Shown here: one piece after another, positions 1 to 11,069 of the stretch
How the letters are laid out: the number at the start of each line of letters is the position of its first letter
Numbering within the stretch: position 1 is the first letter of the stretch
Source of the DNA: Spongospora subterranea f. sp. subterranea
Taxonomy: Eukaryota > Endomyxa: Phytomyxea > Phytomyxea > Plasmodiophorida
Direction of reading: 5' to 3'
DNA: 64,000 bases
Assembly (NCBI GenBank): GCA_049724395.1
Contig: JAUGWO010000150.1
Location: forward strand, 44,280-108,279
The notes under the pieces: generated by a model
What the model was told of the DNA's origin: nothing
The model's database searches: none
Seen by the model: the letters and a program-made list of their open reading frames with translations, nothing else
Position numbers and translations under genes: made by a program

Positions 1-334
1 CGTTATGGATGAACCGACAAATCACTGCGGTTAGAGTCAACGCTCCCTTTTCAGTTGTCCTTTGTTGTAATCATTTTTGATTTTAGATTTGGACACAATC
101 GATGGGCTTATTGAGGCAATTCATCATTACCAGGGTGCTATTGTGGTTGTTAGTCACGATCGATTCTTCTTGGAACACGTCTGCAAGGAGTTCTGGTCGG
201 TTGGCAAACAACGGATTCGTGCGTTCTACGAGTTCGACCAAGCATCCGCTTATTCTTATGAAATTGGCAATATCAAAAGTGTCCGGCAAGAAATAGGCTC
301 TGAATCGTCTGTCAAAAAACTAGAAACCAATTAA
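1..334 (+). CDS. ABCF-family ATP-binding protein, C-terminal end
   Basis: This is the 3' end of a soluble ABC-F ATPase (ABCF1/2/3 group), a family acting on ribosomes and in translation control. The window opens inside the second nucleotide-binding domain: the Walker B motif VMDEPTNH is read at 5-28. A short intron (about 31-87, ending in ttttag) follows, then LDTIDGLIEAI with the H-loop VVVSHDRFF and the family's C-terminal segment (CKEFWSV...FYEFD). The usual Leu-Asp after DEPTNH reads Cys-Asp across the splice. The stop is at 332-334. The 5' part, with the first NBD and the Q-loop, lies outside the window, so the subfamily cannot be settled. The domain call is firm; the intron borders are inferred from GT/AG and reading frame. 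Confidence 0.85.
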
Positions 335-1037
335 TTACAGTCACTAGTGTCTGTCTTTCGCTTTAAATGTTGGGACAGTAGGTGACTAAATGGTGAAGTT
401 TTATGCTGCAATACGATGTCGCCTTTATTTGCGATTAAGTAGATATACCGACCAAATGACGTACAGTAGATATCATGAAGTTAAATAGAAAATTAAGTGA
501 AAGTTTTGGACAGCGGGATTACGGCATAGAGCCATCAAAGGCTGAAAACATGTGATGCAGCTCAGAAAACGTTGGCCGATCTTGCGGATGACTCGCCCAA
601 CACTCCTGGATTATCTATCGCAGACGTTAATTATTTATATATTAAGCAAAAAGAAAAGCATTTCAACTCAAAAATACCATAAAAATGTAACCAAAAAACG
701 GTTATATAGGAAAGCTTGCCGGTCAACGAAACAGACCTGTGTGAATGGAGAATCACTTGCGGATAATAATGGCCGTGAAAGACTGTTAACGTTGACATTG
801 GAGATCGCCGGGGAATTGATTCCAGGATTGCATAACACACTACAGCGGCAATCGATTGATAAGCGTCGATAGAAGGTGGGTGGCAACTTACTTCAAAATA
901 CAACCTACAGAAAATACATCTGAATACGGGCACACCACGCCTGAAAGAAAAAACACACGCAACATGAGCACACATATGAGCAAATCACGACACAGAACAA
1001 AGGGTGTCTTCATGGCAGAAAACAAGAACTTTTGATG
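335..1037. other. Intergenic stretch, possible exon on + strand
   Basis: No recognised gene. An open + frame of about 50 codons at roughly 540-690 (reading AQKTLADLADDSPNTPGL) has a protein-like composition and follows an AG at about 529, so it could be a last exon of something upstream. I found no family match. The rest is AT-rich and without clear signals. Confidence 0.3.
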
Positions 1038-1913
1038 TTAATAAAAGAAAGAGGCGGAAATATGCTGAAATGAAAACGTGGTACCGTGGCCGTCGATTAT
1101 TTCTGGGGCCTCAAAACCAGTGATCTCATTTGAGTTGCGAATCCGCATCTCCAATTGCCGAGCGGGATACTGTCCCACACCGCCAATACGGACGTTTAAT
1201 AAAGAATCAAGCAAAATCGTTTTGCAGGATAAAAACCCATGAACGACGCGACGTTGGCTCAAGAATTGCATAGCGCTCGTGATCTGGCGCATGATGTGCG
1301 CAATTTCAAAGATCGTCAAAGGAAGAGCGTGCCTCCCTGCTGACGAGCCTTTGGGAGATAACCGTTGAACATAATGAAATATGTTACCCATTGGCATCCA
1401 TTCTATGAATAACGACATTAACACCGATTGAAAAAAGGAGCTCAGGTAAAAGAAACCGAATTAACACGAAACTAGCAAAGATACAGAGAACTGAAACTGG
1501 GAAACGGCCATTACGTAACAAGATCCTCAAACTGTTGAATGGACACAACAATATTCGGTAGCAAACTAAAGTTGACCAACCTTCGACAGCAATCACACCT
1601 TCAGGGACGACAGCAACTCCAAGCAGTGGCACAATATTTTCGTGATTGATGCTACAGAAGGTTCCAACCTGAACAATTTGTTGTATGTCAACCAACAAAG
1701 AAGCGGTTGAGGTTTGGAAAGCCTTACATGACCAGCGACATTCTCAATCAAACTTTTAGGAATCTGATACAGATTGTAAGTGTGCAACGCAACGTCATGT
1801 TCACGCCAGCGGCCACGGCATGTCCTGGCATCAAGGTAACCATGTTGTCGCATTATTTCTTCCGAGGTTATGGACCTGAAAATTCCAATGCTTGTTACCA
1901 AACCGATTTGCAC
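1038..1913 (-). CDS. Tyrosine/TKL-type pseudokinase domain, multi-exon
   Basis: Minus-strand exons encode a protein-kinase fold of the tyrosine/TKL type. The order is: a beta2-beta3 segment (RGRWREHDVAL) near 1800, an alphaC-beta4-beta5 segment (INHENIVPLLGV) near 1620-1650, a hinge and alphaD segment (FIEWMPMGNIFHYV) near 1380-1410, and the catalytic-loop region (VVHGFLSCKTILL) near 1210-1245, followed by RIGGVG where DFG is expected and APEII near 1095. The beta3 Lys is His (VALH), the catalytic-loop HRD is HGF, and DFG is GGVG, so three of the key catalytic positions are lost while the APE motif remains. This points to a pseudokinase used for binding or allostery. Several short introns separate the pieces. 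A 7TM region lies directly upstream on the same strand; whether both form one transcript is open. Confidence 0.6.
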
Positions 1914-2033
1914 CGAAGTTGTACAACATCAGTGATTTTCGATTGCCATAGAAAAATGCCCGGAGGAAAGAAAAAAGCCCGACCAAGGCAGAATGCATAA
2001 GATAGAAATGTATCGGCTAAAGCCATGCAAAAA

Positions 2034-2442
2034 TCAGATACGAAATTTCAATAAGCAACATACCATCGAGGAACAGGAGATTGAGGGGGTGCTACTGTCG
2101 GCTCCTGTATGAGGAATAGAGCAAACACTTTCCAGTCCTGTATTATAATTGAGTATTATTATGGCGAAAGCTCGGAAGCAGTAACCTGCGCTGCCAAAAC
2201 GGGAAGGCATTCCGATAAAACAATAGACGCCACCACAACCCAACTAAACTAGATACCAGCCAGCATCTCAGTGAGTATAAGAGACATACATCTGACTCGC
2301 AAAACAGAACTTGAAGCCAACAAATAGATGATGTCTTACTTTGTCGATTTCGGCTGGTGTAGTCCAAGTTGCGTCTATGATAAACAGCCAAAGCATGATT
2401 GCACGAACAACCCTTCCTAAGCTGAATATCATCAACGTCCAC
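2034..2442 (-). other. Stretch between 7TM region and pseudokinase
   Basis: Minus-strand open stretches here (about 2143-2442 and 2034-2243) are short and of low similarity to anything I know. If the 7TM and kinase parts are one gene, this would hold the linker exons and introns. The segment at about 2360-2442 (MDVDDIQLRKGCSCNHALAV) could be coding. Low confidence. Confidence 0.25.
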
Positions 2443-2484
2443 GACAGCGCCTCGACTCTGAATTCACAAACAAAAAATGTAGAG

Positions 2485-3272
2485 TTATAGCACCTGCAGA
2501 AAAAACGAATGAATAATGTACCTTTTTTTAGCTACCAACGAACTGAAAGGAAAACCACTGATCACCGCCAGAAAAAAAGCAGCTATAGAGATTATGACGA
2601 TGATCGGTAGCGCCAAACTCAGTACAAAAACACAAGAGCACAAAGCATCAAACAGCCGCGATATGACAGACACTTTGACCAAAAATGCATCTAAAACAAT
2701 GTAATTAGAAGTGAATTTGGTGTCGGAAAACATATAAAAAAAATGAAAGATGGTGTACATAAAATACCGGCAAAATAAAAGATCACAGTTATGGCAAGCG
2801 CCACGTTGAAGACGATGTAGGCCTGTTTGAGACGTCGCCTTATCGCCTCCCTGTTAGTAGTAACGCGAGAAGAATTTGTGGTAATGTTGAGCCATGTAAT
2901 AGCAATGTAGAAATACAAGGACAGCGCCGTAAACTCAGGAATCAGAATAATAACTTCCTGCACAGCCCCAAGATCCACCCGGTCCATTAGGCTCAGGATT
3001 AAATCAATACCGAATGATATCGCCCGAGCAGAGCAATGAACCGCTATCATCATCGTTAGATATCGGTAGGAGAGAGTTGCACCTTGCAGATGCTTTAGAC
3101 GGCGAATTCGCCGAACAGATCGGAAGACGAGCCCCAGGTATAAAACAAGCAAGACAGACAACGCCCCCCTGGCCGATTGAATTGGCAGGATATTATCGGA
3201 TGGGTCAGGAGGCATCCGGGTTGGTGCAATCCTCGGTATCCACAACATCACATTCACAAGGAAAAATGACAC
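2485..3272 (-). CDS. Multi-pass membrane region, TOM1/GPR137-like or GPCR-like
   Basis: Two minus-strand exons (about 3272-2760 and 2700-2520) encode at least five strongly hydrophobic helices: ALSVLLVLYLGLVF, YLTMMIAVHCSARAISFGI, VIILIPEFTALSLYFYIAI, AYIVFNVALAITVIFYFAG, and a last one near LSLALPIIVIISIAAFFLAVI. The pattern, with a basic loop RRIRRLK after the first helix and a Trp-Leu-Asn end to the third, resembles the THH1/TOM1/TOM3-GPR137 fold more than class A receptors. The next coding sequence downstream on this strand is the pseudokinase, so the pair may be one 7TM-kinase protein like the GPCR-TKL proteins reported in oomycetes. No classical signal peptide is visible; the first exon appears to start after an AG, so the true start is upstream. 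Confidence 0.5.
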
Positions 3273-3574
3273 AAACTATCGACAGTAAATTCACCTAAAT
3301 CTCCGTGTCGTGCAGAAATTAATCGCGCTCGTCGGGAACCGGAGCCATAAATTTATTTCCGAGCAGTACAGGTACTGTACACAAGGATTGTATATGCGGC
3401 TGTCATGTTGGTGTATGTACTGTAGAAGAAGGTGACTGGTGACGCCACTTGAGAACATCTTCATCGTATTCTTGGTGATTTTGATTGTGTCGGAATAATT
3501 TCGCCAGTAGTCGAGCAGAGTCTGCCACAACTGCATATTCTCTTCGAGGGTTGATAGGTAATGATTGGAATTAA

Positions 3575-3700
3575 CTTACCGATGATAACGAGTCTGTCAT
3601 TATATAAATCGTCCGCAACGAACCAAGAGGAGGTCCAGCGATGAGGCAAATGGTCGAGCTTGATCGACGGGATGGGAGTATTCGGGGGCTCTCACCGTGG
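3575..3700 (-). CDS. Isolated exon, unrecognised
   Basis: A minus-strand open segment reading LDHLPHRWTSSWFVADDLYN ends exactly at a good donor (gtaagt on the minus strand, + 3573-3578). It could be the first or an early exon of the 7TM gene downstream, giving an extracellular N-terminus. No ATG is seen in frame, so it is probably internal. No family match. Confidence 0.3.
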
Positions 3701-3946
3701 TCGTTTTTGTAATCCAAACTTGCGATATTCTTTTTACCATGTAAGTTTTGGTTCGATTATACTCAGGATGCAGTCAACAAAAAGGATTGTTTGGTAATGA
3801 TTTAAGCTGGCTCCAAAAATAGGACGACTTGTTTTCCCTGTTTTTGTAATTAGTGTTGAAGAACGTTCGACAGAAATGGCGGGTTTTGTCTGTGGACAGT
3901 CCATTGAATCGTTTGACGTTAGGGAAATATGTTCTTGACCCCGAAT

Positions 3947-5955
3947 TTATTTAGAACCAATCAACAACTTGACTGCCTTTTTGTCGGTTTTGCCCATGGC
4001 GTTTTTTGGAATGGTGTCCACGACCCGAATTCGTCGCGGAAGTTTATATGGTGGCAATCGGGTACGCAGCCACTCCTTTAAAAATGGGACCGTAATATCG
4101 CCAACCACGACAGCTGCGATCACGTCCCCAAAAACTATATGTTCGAGACCCACAACCGAGCACTCCTTAACGCCTATTCACCACAAAACTTAATTGGACA
4201 ATTGTCGAAAATGTGGAAAAAAGCACTGTTACAGAACCGAAAACACAGATGTGAACACAGCTTAACACTTGAGAAACCACATTCCCAACCTTGACACGAT
4301 AATATTTCGTTTTCAATATCCAGACACGATACTTTGTAGCCAGCGGTTTTGAGAATATCGGTGCTGGCTCTTCCCAAGATGCGATAATCCGACCCATCAC
4401 GGCAACCGATATCTCCCGTCTTGAAGAACCCGTCGCTATCAAATGCGGCCGACGTCGCGATAGGATCGTCAAGATAGCAGGAGAATACTCCGGGTCCTCT
4501 AACACAAATCTCCCCGGATTCTTCGTCGCCATAGTTCCCTTGATTAATCAACTTCACCTTTCAAGTTATTTAGAATAGTGAAAGCGTTTGCACAGAATTC
4601 AGATGATAAAGCATAGGGGTGGGCACAAGTCGGTCAATGGTTAACCGGTCCGTTAATTAACCGGTTAATTTAAAATGTCCGATCAAACGGTTCCACCGAC
4701 ATGGATGGAAAGCGTGGCACTCAGCAAAAAATGAGAGAACACTGGCGACAAATTTACTAGTACCTCAACACCTGGCAACGCCCGTCCAACGTATCCAGGG
4801 CGACGTTCACCAACATAAGGGTTCGATAAAATCATGCCAGTCTCGGTCATACCATATCGTTCAAGTAATATGTATCCCGATATCGATGCCTGTGTGGGCA
4901 CCATAAAGTCAGGCAATTCGTGCCTTAGCGCCAAGCCAGCGACAATCGTGTACCCAGCGTTGGAGGATAGATACATGTAACGCAGCACTACCGCTGATCA
5001 TTAAACGAAACCGGCGACATGCCGAGCGGCAACGCTCTTGTTCGGCGCTATTCATCTGAACAGTAAATGTCAAAAACGACGCGGAGAAATGCCACGTTGA
5101 TTTGCACTCTATCATATGCGTCGATCAGCATTGAGTACATTGTAGGAACGCCCATGAACACGTTGATAGTCTTATCGGTGAGGAAATGATCCCAGACAAG
5201 ATTAGCATCAAATTTGGGCACGAATGTGACACTGGCCCCATTCCATAGTGGGCACTCCAAAGCGTTGATGGTCCCGTGAATATGGTGCAGTGGAAGGCAA
5301 TGAAGAATATGGTCATGGGCTGAAAGTTGCCAGGCCTCGGTTAAAGAGCGAACCTGGGCTTGTATATTCCCATGACTCAGGCAGACGGCTTTAGGGGCGC
5401 CGGTTGTGCCACTGGTGAAAAGGATTTGAGCAATGGTGTCGTCAGTGATAGCAACGGTAGGGTATTCGTCAGGATGTGCCGAATTTCCATTGAAATCTGA
5501 ATAAATGACGGGAATTTGACCCGCAATAGCCTGGCAAAGGGAAGATTTTGCCTGATCGACAATGGCGCACGAAGCGCGCGATTGCTTTATGATCTGCAAG
5601 AGCTGATGTTCAGGGCATTTGTCGTGTACCGGAACGATGGCGCCGCCTGATCTCCAGATAGCCCAACGACTGGCAACATGCCATGGGCCTGGCGCTACGC
5701 AAACAACGACATGACGACCTGCCTGATCAACAGTTATGATAAAAACCTTTAGAAGTCCTCAATCAAGTACAAGGTTATGAGGAAACTGTCGTCGAAGGTG
5801 TCCAATATGGGCGTCAAGATCCTGTCCTGTGATTGTTTTGTTGACGCGGCATGGTAAATGCGGATTTGACCACGGCCATACTTCTGTCGACAGACACCGG
5901 ATTGCCCGTGATCGGATAATCATCACTCGGTCAATCCAATATACATGTGAGCGGT
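3947..5955 (-). CDS. Acyl-CoA synthetase, malonyl-CoA synthetase (ACSF3)-like
   Basis: A member of the ANL adenylating superfamily, closest in my reading to ACSF3, the mitochondrial malonyl/methylmalonyl-CoA synthetase feeding mitochondrial fatty-acid synthesis. Exons from right to left give a substrate-entry segment (RWAIWRSGGAIVPVHDKCPE) near 5640, the P-loop ILFTSGTTGAPKAV near 5390-5430, LPLHHIHGTINAL near 5270, FMGVPTMYSMLIDAYDR near 5120, RLMISGSAALHV near 5000, ERYGMTETGMILSNPYVGER near 4800-4860, the SGEICVRGPGV and FFKTGDIG motifs near 4400-4520, and the C-terminal lysine segment (IPKNAMGKTDKKAVK) near 3985. All core A-motifs look intact. The stop is at 3947-3949. The N-terminus, including any mitochondrial signal, is not resolved; an intron of about 50 bases lies near 5710-5757. 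Confidence 0.85.
4621..4676. repeat. Short imperfect inverted repeat in an ACSF3-like intron
   Basis: The motif ggttaaccgg and its mirror ccggttaatt recur within about 50 bases, giving a small imperfect palindrome inside the intron between the 4557 and 4760 exons. It may be a MITE relic or chance; nothing else supports a function. Confidence 0.3.
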
Positions 5956-6557
5956 CAGCTCAATATTCAATCTGCGACAGTGTACGTTGCTACTGCAAAT
6001 TTATCTCTGATTATTTGAGACATCGCCACATACTGTAAAGATTTCCTAATTTATTGTAAACTTCGGTCAGCGTTGAAGTAGCTGAATATTTGATTTGTCA
6101 AATGATGGTATTGTTTACGAACTGATTATACCAGACCTCCAGAAACCCGTCTGGCACGGACAGAAATTAGCTGTTGTTAATGCCCAGTACGGACGCGTTC
6201 TTGTCCTATTCCAAAAATGCCTTCGGAGTCTGGTGGATCGATTGGTTCTCGATGCGCCAGCGAGTATCTGCAACTATTTGTACGTACGCACCCCGCAGCG
6301 GCCGTGATGCGCTGCCATTGACAGCGTCAAACTCGGCAGCGTCCAGATAACCGCTGCCGTTAATCGGAACCGTAGTCTTCACATCCATCGTGACACGTTT
6401 CAAACAGGGGGGGGACTCTGCGCTCAGTGCTGGTATCGTATGGCAATAGTTTCTGCGAGGGTACGAGTGTGTGTTAAGAAACAGCAGGGGTTGCACTCTC
6501 ACCTTTGACGACTCGTATTCCTAGTGCAATCACTGTGCTGACAGGTCTCACAACGAA
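5956..6557. other. Divergent intergenic region between ACSF3-like and VPS41
   Basis: The region sits between a minus-strand and a plus-strand gene and should hold both promoters. A run of eight G lies at 6408-6415. I see no convincing coding exon or known motif. Confidence 0.4.
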
Positions 6558-9249
6558 ATGGACGTGGATACGACGTGGACCGGGGTGGATGGAGAAAATA
6601 CCGAACCGATCCTGCATTATCAAGGTTTTTTTTTGGATCCCGTTATGTCGCAACGACATAATTGTAAATGCTGTGTTTCGTCAGCGTTCAACCAAGACGG
6701 ATTCTTGCAGGCAAGTTTACGCGAATCTGGGGGCGCCACATGTTTCTGTATGTGCGGTAAACACGTTGTTGTTGGCACGCAAAATGGCGCTGTTCATGTC
6801 TTCAACAAACGTGGTGTCCGTGTCCGAACGTTCAAGTTGCAGAAGACTCCCATAAATGCTGTCGCTGTCGACGATAAGAATGAAACCGTATGCAAGTCGT
6901 AGTTATTTCAATTTGTTTCGTGAAACAGAACTGCGTTTGTACAGATCGCCGCGAGCTCGCTTGATGGGACCGTAATGGTCGCCGATATTCTTCGTTCCGA
7001 TAAAGATCCATCAACGTATGCATTTCGTGTCATTTTACCGGTGTTAATTGTTTTTCGATAGGTTGTACTTTGGTCAAACGATTTTTGCCCTGGCGTTTCG
7101 CCCGACTCATACATCGCTTGTTCGATCGATTGCGGTTGGCGGAGAGTCTGGCCAACTTATTTTAAACAGCAGCAATTGGTTCTCGAACCAAGATGTGGTG
7201 CTGCACAGTGGCGAAGGTTCGATTTCGGCCATATCTTGGAGCGGTTTTATTATTGCGTGGACCAACGCCGTTGGAACGAAAGTACAGAGTGTTTGCGTTA
7301 TCAACATTGGTTTATTCGCTCATTTTTAACCAAGGTTTTTGATCTGGCTTCAAATGAAAGAGTTGCGTTTATTGCTCAAGAACGTCCTCATCCTGACTGC
7401 CCATGCTTTCTGTCGTGGATATCCAATAGTATTCTCATAATAGCACAAGGGGATACCATACATGTTCTTCAAGTTTCTGGCTCAGTTGGCCATTTACTGT
7501 CCAAATTTCAGACTTCGTATGCGATACAGGGATGTGTTCCGTATGAGGGAGAACTCCTTGCAATACTGTCTCCGGGTCCAGCAATGCATCTTGTATCTAT
7601 TGACAACAATACTCACACGACATTCCTTCTTCCACAGCCTGCAATGGGAGTTGTTCGTGGGGTAGCGCTGTTGCCAGGGTAGGTTTCTGGCGACGATATT
7701 GTCGGTTTCCTTATTTTTTTGTTAACATTAGGGTTGCGCTTTGCATCATTGTTCTGTTTAAAATTGACATTGGAGTTGCACGGCCTCGCGATGACGATGA
7801 CCACATCGCGCACTTGCTTAGCCTTGGCAAAACGTATGATGCCATTAAGTTCGCATTGGATCCGGCAATCACTTTGCGCTATCATAACGTCGATGATCTC
7901 GCTATAATGCATTTAACCGATTTGTTGGATAAGAAAAAGTTCGATGAAGTGGCGGATATTACTCCAAAGCTATTACAGCAAAACATGCCGTTGTGGGAAA
8001 AATGGGTTGTTTATGTTCACAGTGTCGATCTTCTCGTGGAAACTATTGCCAGGATCGTTCCTTGCGATGAAACCAATGCTCTTTCACCTATAATTTATGA
8101 CATGGTTCTTACTCAAACTGCGCATCGCGACGCTGATCTTCTGTTAGATCTGCTCAGGAAATGGCCTCCTTTCCATTATAATCCAGACAAAGTGTTGAAG
8201 GCATGTCTGGAAGCTGAAGAAATTGTCCAATCTTCTGCCTCATTTCCTTTCTGTCTCGCACAACTTTACAACAGAACTTCACAGCCCGCAGAAGCTCTCA
8301 AAATTTTGGTTTGCATTGGTAGTGAAGAGGTGTTTGACATTTTGTCGCGGCACAATGATTTACTTGAAGATGTTGGCATCAAGGAACTTGTCGCAATCTC
8401 TCCAGTCAAAGCTACTAATTTATTGGTTCAGGTGAATATTTCACCACGAGAGGTTGTCGAGAAGCTTCAAGATTCGCGGCCTAATTTACATGCGTTTTTG
8501 AACGCGTTGTTCGAATTTGATCGGTCGGCCGGCAGCCAATTTCACACAATGCAACTCAGCCTGTACGCTGAATTTCAACCAGATAGGTTGCTGCACTTTC
8601 TTCGGCAGTCCACATGTTATAGACTAGAAACCGCTCTTGAGGTTTCTCAGCAGCACCTCCTCGTTGATTGCCAGTTGTATCTTCTTAAGCGAATGGGCAA
8701 CAACATGGCTGTGCTTGACCTACTCGTCGAAAGCAATGATATTGCCGGTGCTATTGATTTCGTAGAGGAAGTAAAATCGAAAAGGCTTAAGTCTCACCTA
8801 TTTACATTATTGCTCGCTACAAACGAACGAATCACGGCAGCACTGACGCATTTGAGGAGGGGTTTTATTGATCCTATAGCGTTCATACTCAACGTCCCAG
8901 ATGATGCTGTCATTGACGACGTAAGGTTTTTCAACTCTTGGACGTAACGGCTCTAACATCAATCTAGATCAAACGCAAAATGTCTGCACTTATTTCGGGT
9001 TATCTAACGGAAATATCCGTTCAAGAAATGTGCAAAAAAATTATTCGCATCGACTGTGTCCAGCTATTATTGCAGGTTCAACGAGTGCAATCATCGGCGA
9101 TTGTCATCGATCCGCTGTCGCCAACATGTTGTCCAGGGTGCGATCACCCGGTATTCGACCAGAGATCGGACCTAGCAATATCTGGCTCGTTAATTGTCCA
9201 GCATGCTGAATGTGTTTCTGGTCCACCTCCCCCCAGAATACATCGTTAA
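6558..9249 (+). CDS. VPS41: VPS41, HOPS complex subunit
   Basis: Vps41 is the HOPS subunit that tethers late endosomes and AP-3 vesicles to the vacuole or lysosome. The start MDVDTTWTG at 6558 is followed by a WD40-type beta-propeller (VVVGTQNGAVHVFNKRG near 6760-6810; HSGEGSISAISWSGFIIAW near 7205-7260, matching the human HEGEGNIRSVKW...LIAWANN stretch). From 7814 one long exon holds the clathrin-heavy-chain-repeat alpha-solenoid (LLLDLLRKWPP, ISLYAEF-like LSLYAEFQPDRLLHFLRQST, LLKRMGNNMAVLDLLVE), then a final exon from about 8970 with the MCKKIIRIDCVQLL helix and the first Cys pair of the C-terminal RING (CCPGCDHPVF). The RING looks incomplete in this reading frame; a second Cys pair (NCPAC) lies in another frame at about 9196-9210, so the last exon border may be misplaced. 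Confidence 0.88.
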
Positions 9250-9314
9250 ATTGTTCATGTCATTATTTGAGTCAACGTATGCCATCAGTCCCCGGCAATG
9301 TTCGCGCAGAATAA

Positions 9315-10422
9315 TGTTCAAGAAGCGCGCTAAGCGGCCTGGAGCGCAGCGCGACGATTCGCAATTACATGCCGAGGCGTCGGGTGATGGCGACGCCGAG
9401 CCCGCCCATAAGCGAAAAGGTGCTAAATCTGGCCCCATAGATGATAGCAAATTTCGGATAGATCGCGAACACCATTCGACAATGACCGCCGTTGGTGAAT
9501 CAACTAGTCCGGACGCCCTGTTATTGATGTCAATTACATAGACGGTATCATCATCAGATAGGAACGCTACCGTTCCTACCGAGATAGATAAACCAGTTTC
9601 CCGAGGGCTTACAGACAACAGCGCCAGCGATGCCTCAGGGTCCACAATTTTGTATAAGGGAATGCAGAAAGAAGCAAACCCTTTCGGGCCAATGAAAGCT
9701 CCAGCCAATATTCGTGTAGTGACCAGGTACTTGAACGCTTACTTTTCAAAGGGTAGACTTTTAATTTTTCTGGTATTTAGAATTGATTACCAGCCAGATA
9801 TCTGCAAAGACTACAAAGAAACTGTAAAGATGCAATCGATATTCTGTTAATGTTGAGTAATCATTGATATTCAGGGATATTGTGGTTATGGAGGTATAAT
9901 TGCGTATTGAATACAATCACCTTTACTAAATAGCTGCAGAGAGCTGTAAATTTCTTCATGACCGGGGCGACTATAAAAGCGGTTGGCAGATTGATAAAGA
10001 ATGGGAGGCCGAACAAGCTGCAAAGGCCAAAGGTGGTTCAGGTGCCTCTAACACTCTTTCATCAAAATTACTTTATCCATAAGTATTCTTGTATAGGAGA
10101 GACGGAAAATTGGGAGATTCATGAAGAAGATGAAGAAAAGTTCCCGTTTGCATGCTTCATCTGCCGTAAGGATTTTGTTGACCCAGGTAATTTTCTATGG
10201 TTTATCAAATTTATAATGAGGATGTTAACATGTGTCACAGTTGTCACTCGATGTCAACACTATTTTTGCCAAAGCTGCGCTCTGACGAGGCACTCTAAGA
10301 AGTCGAAAAAGTGTGCAGTTTGTTCAACGCAAACACTGGGAATTTTCAATACTGCGACGCAATTAATTAAACGCATTGCAGAGCGTGACGCACAAGTGGG
10401 CGTCGAGGTCGATGATCAGTAA
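9315..10422 (+). CDS. RNF113A: RNF113/Cwc24-type spliceosomal RING E3
   Basis: RNF113 (yeast Cwc24) joins the spliceosome before the first step and carries a CCCH finger and a RING finger. The start [10 protein letters not shown] at 9315 matches the family's FKKPGRKG opening. Then come an acidic linker, [20 protein letters not shown] at 9651-9710, and [14 protein letters not shown] (9785-9825), the CCCH finger split over small exons (gga tat tgt ggt at about 9875-9890, [21 protein letters not shown] at about 9938-9996). The last two exons hold the RING ([15 protein letters not shown], then [18 protein letters not shown]). The stop is at 10420-10422. A TAG lies in the reading frame at about 9539 in the poorly conserved linker; an intron of about 60-70 bases ending in tcatcatcag (9557) would remove it. 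Confidence 0.9.
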
Positions 10423-10467
10423 GCTACACGAAGAGTTGCTTAGAGCTACATTATGGCAAATAATTGG

Positions 10468-11069
10468 TTAATTTAATATCCCCAAAACATGTTTCCGTAT
10501 TTGAAGAAAGTGCGTTTTTGTTTTAGAAAACCATACACCTAAATTAACGGCAATTATGTTTCCCGCCTGAGATTGTTCGTGCATTCGTCGAAAACGTTCA
10601 ATGCTTTCTGTTTCCTCCAATTGTGGTGTCAAAACGGCCTCCCCCCGGCACCGCTCAATGCGACGGATTCGGCCTCCGTTAGTAGACAAGGCAAACACAC
10701 TTGGCGCCGGCTCAACCAACTTAATGGGCCTCCGTTCAATAACAGCACGAATTCATTTCAATCGACCGTCGTGGCTCCGCGCAGCGACAGCCGGCGTCCG
10801 CATATCCCAACGGCCAGTAACTCGGCCTTGCCGCGAGGGCTCCCGCCGAATCAAATACCGGTGTTGATGGTAATCCACTTGATCGCCTTCACGTGGCCTT
10901 TAGTTGGGTGCCGCCGACGCCACGACATGCACCACGTCTCGTTCGACAAATAGGATAGAGCCCCGATAGCGCGTTGGGGGGACGATACAGGGAGTTCCCA
11001 TCCGGAGCGCGAGATGACCGATCCTGCTGTGGCCGGCCTCTCGTAGAGCTTGCAGTCGAACATGTTCAA
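10468..11069 (-). CDS. Unrecognised gene, probably multi-exon
   Basis: Two protein-like minus-strand stretches lie here. The upstream one (11069 down to 10854) includes WELPVSSPQRAIGALSYLSN and ETWCMSWRRRHPTKGHVKAI. The downstream one includes GRVTGRWDMRTPAVAARSHD and, after an in-frame TGA near 10754, RRPIKLVEPAPSVFALSTN and LEETESIERFRRMHEQSQ. The composition (Arg-rich, short conserved-looking blocks) recalls small microtubule-associated ciliary proteins, but I cannot name a family. Either a short intron removes the TGA or the gene is damaged. The opposite strand also shows an open frame, which I regard as a shadow. Confidence 0.4.

Noticed and set aside
4621-4676. Operator or transposon terminal repeat
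   Set aside because: The palindrome is short, intronic, and has no partner copy in the window.
9190-9708. Long minus-strand open frame
   Set aside because: It is antisense to the RNF113 5' region, whose plus-strand reading fits a known family, and it has no motifs of its own.
10573-10953. Plus-strand frame of 126 codons
   Set aside because: It overlaps more protein-like minus-strand blocks, with low-complexity, shadow-like composition.
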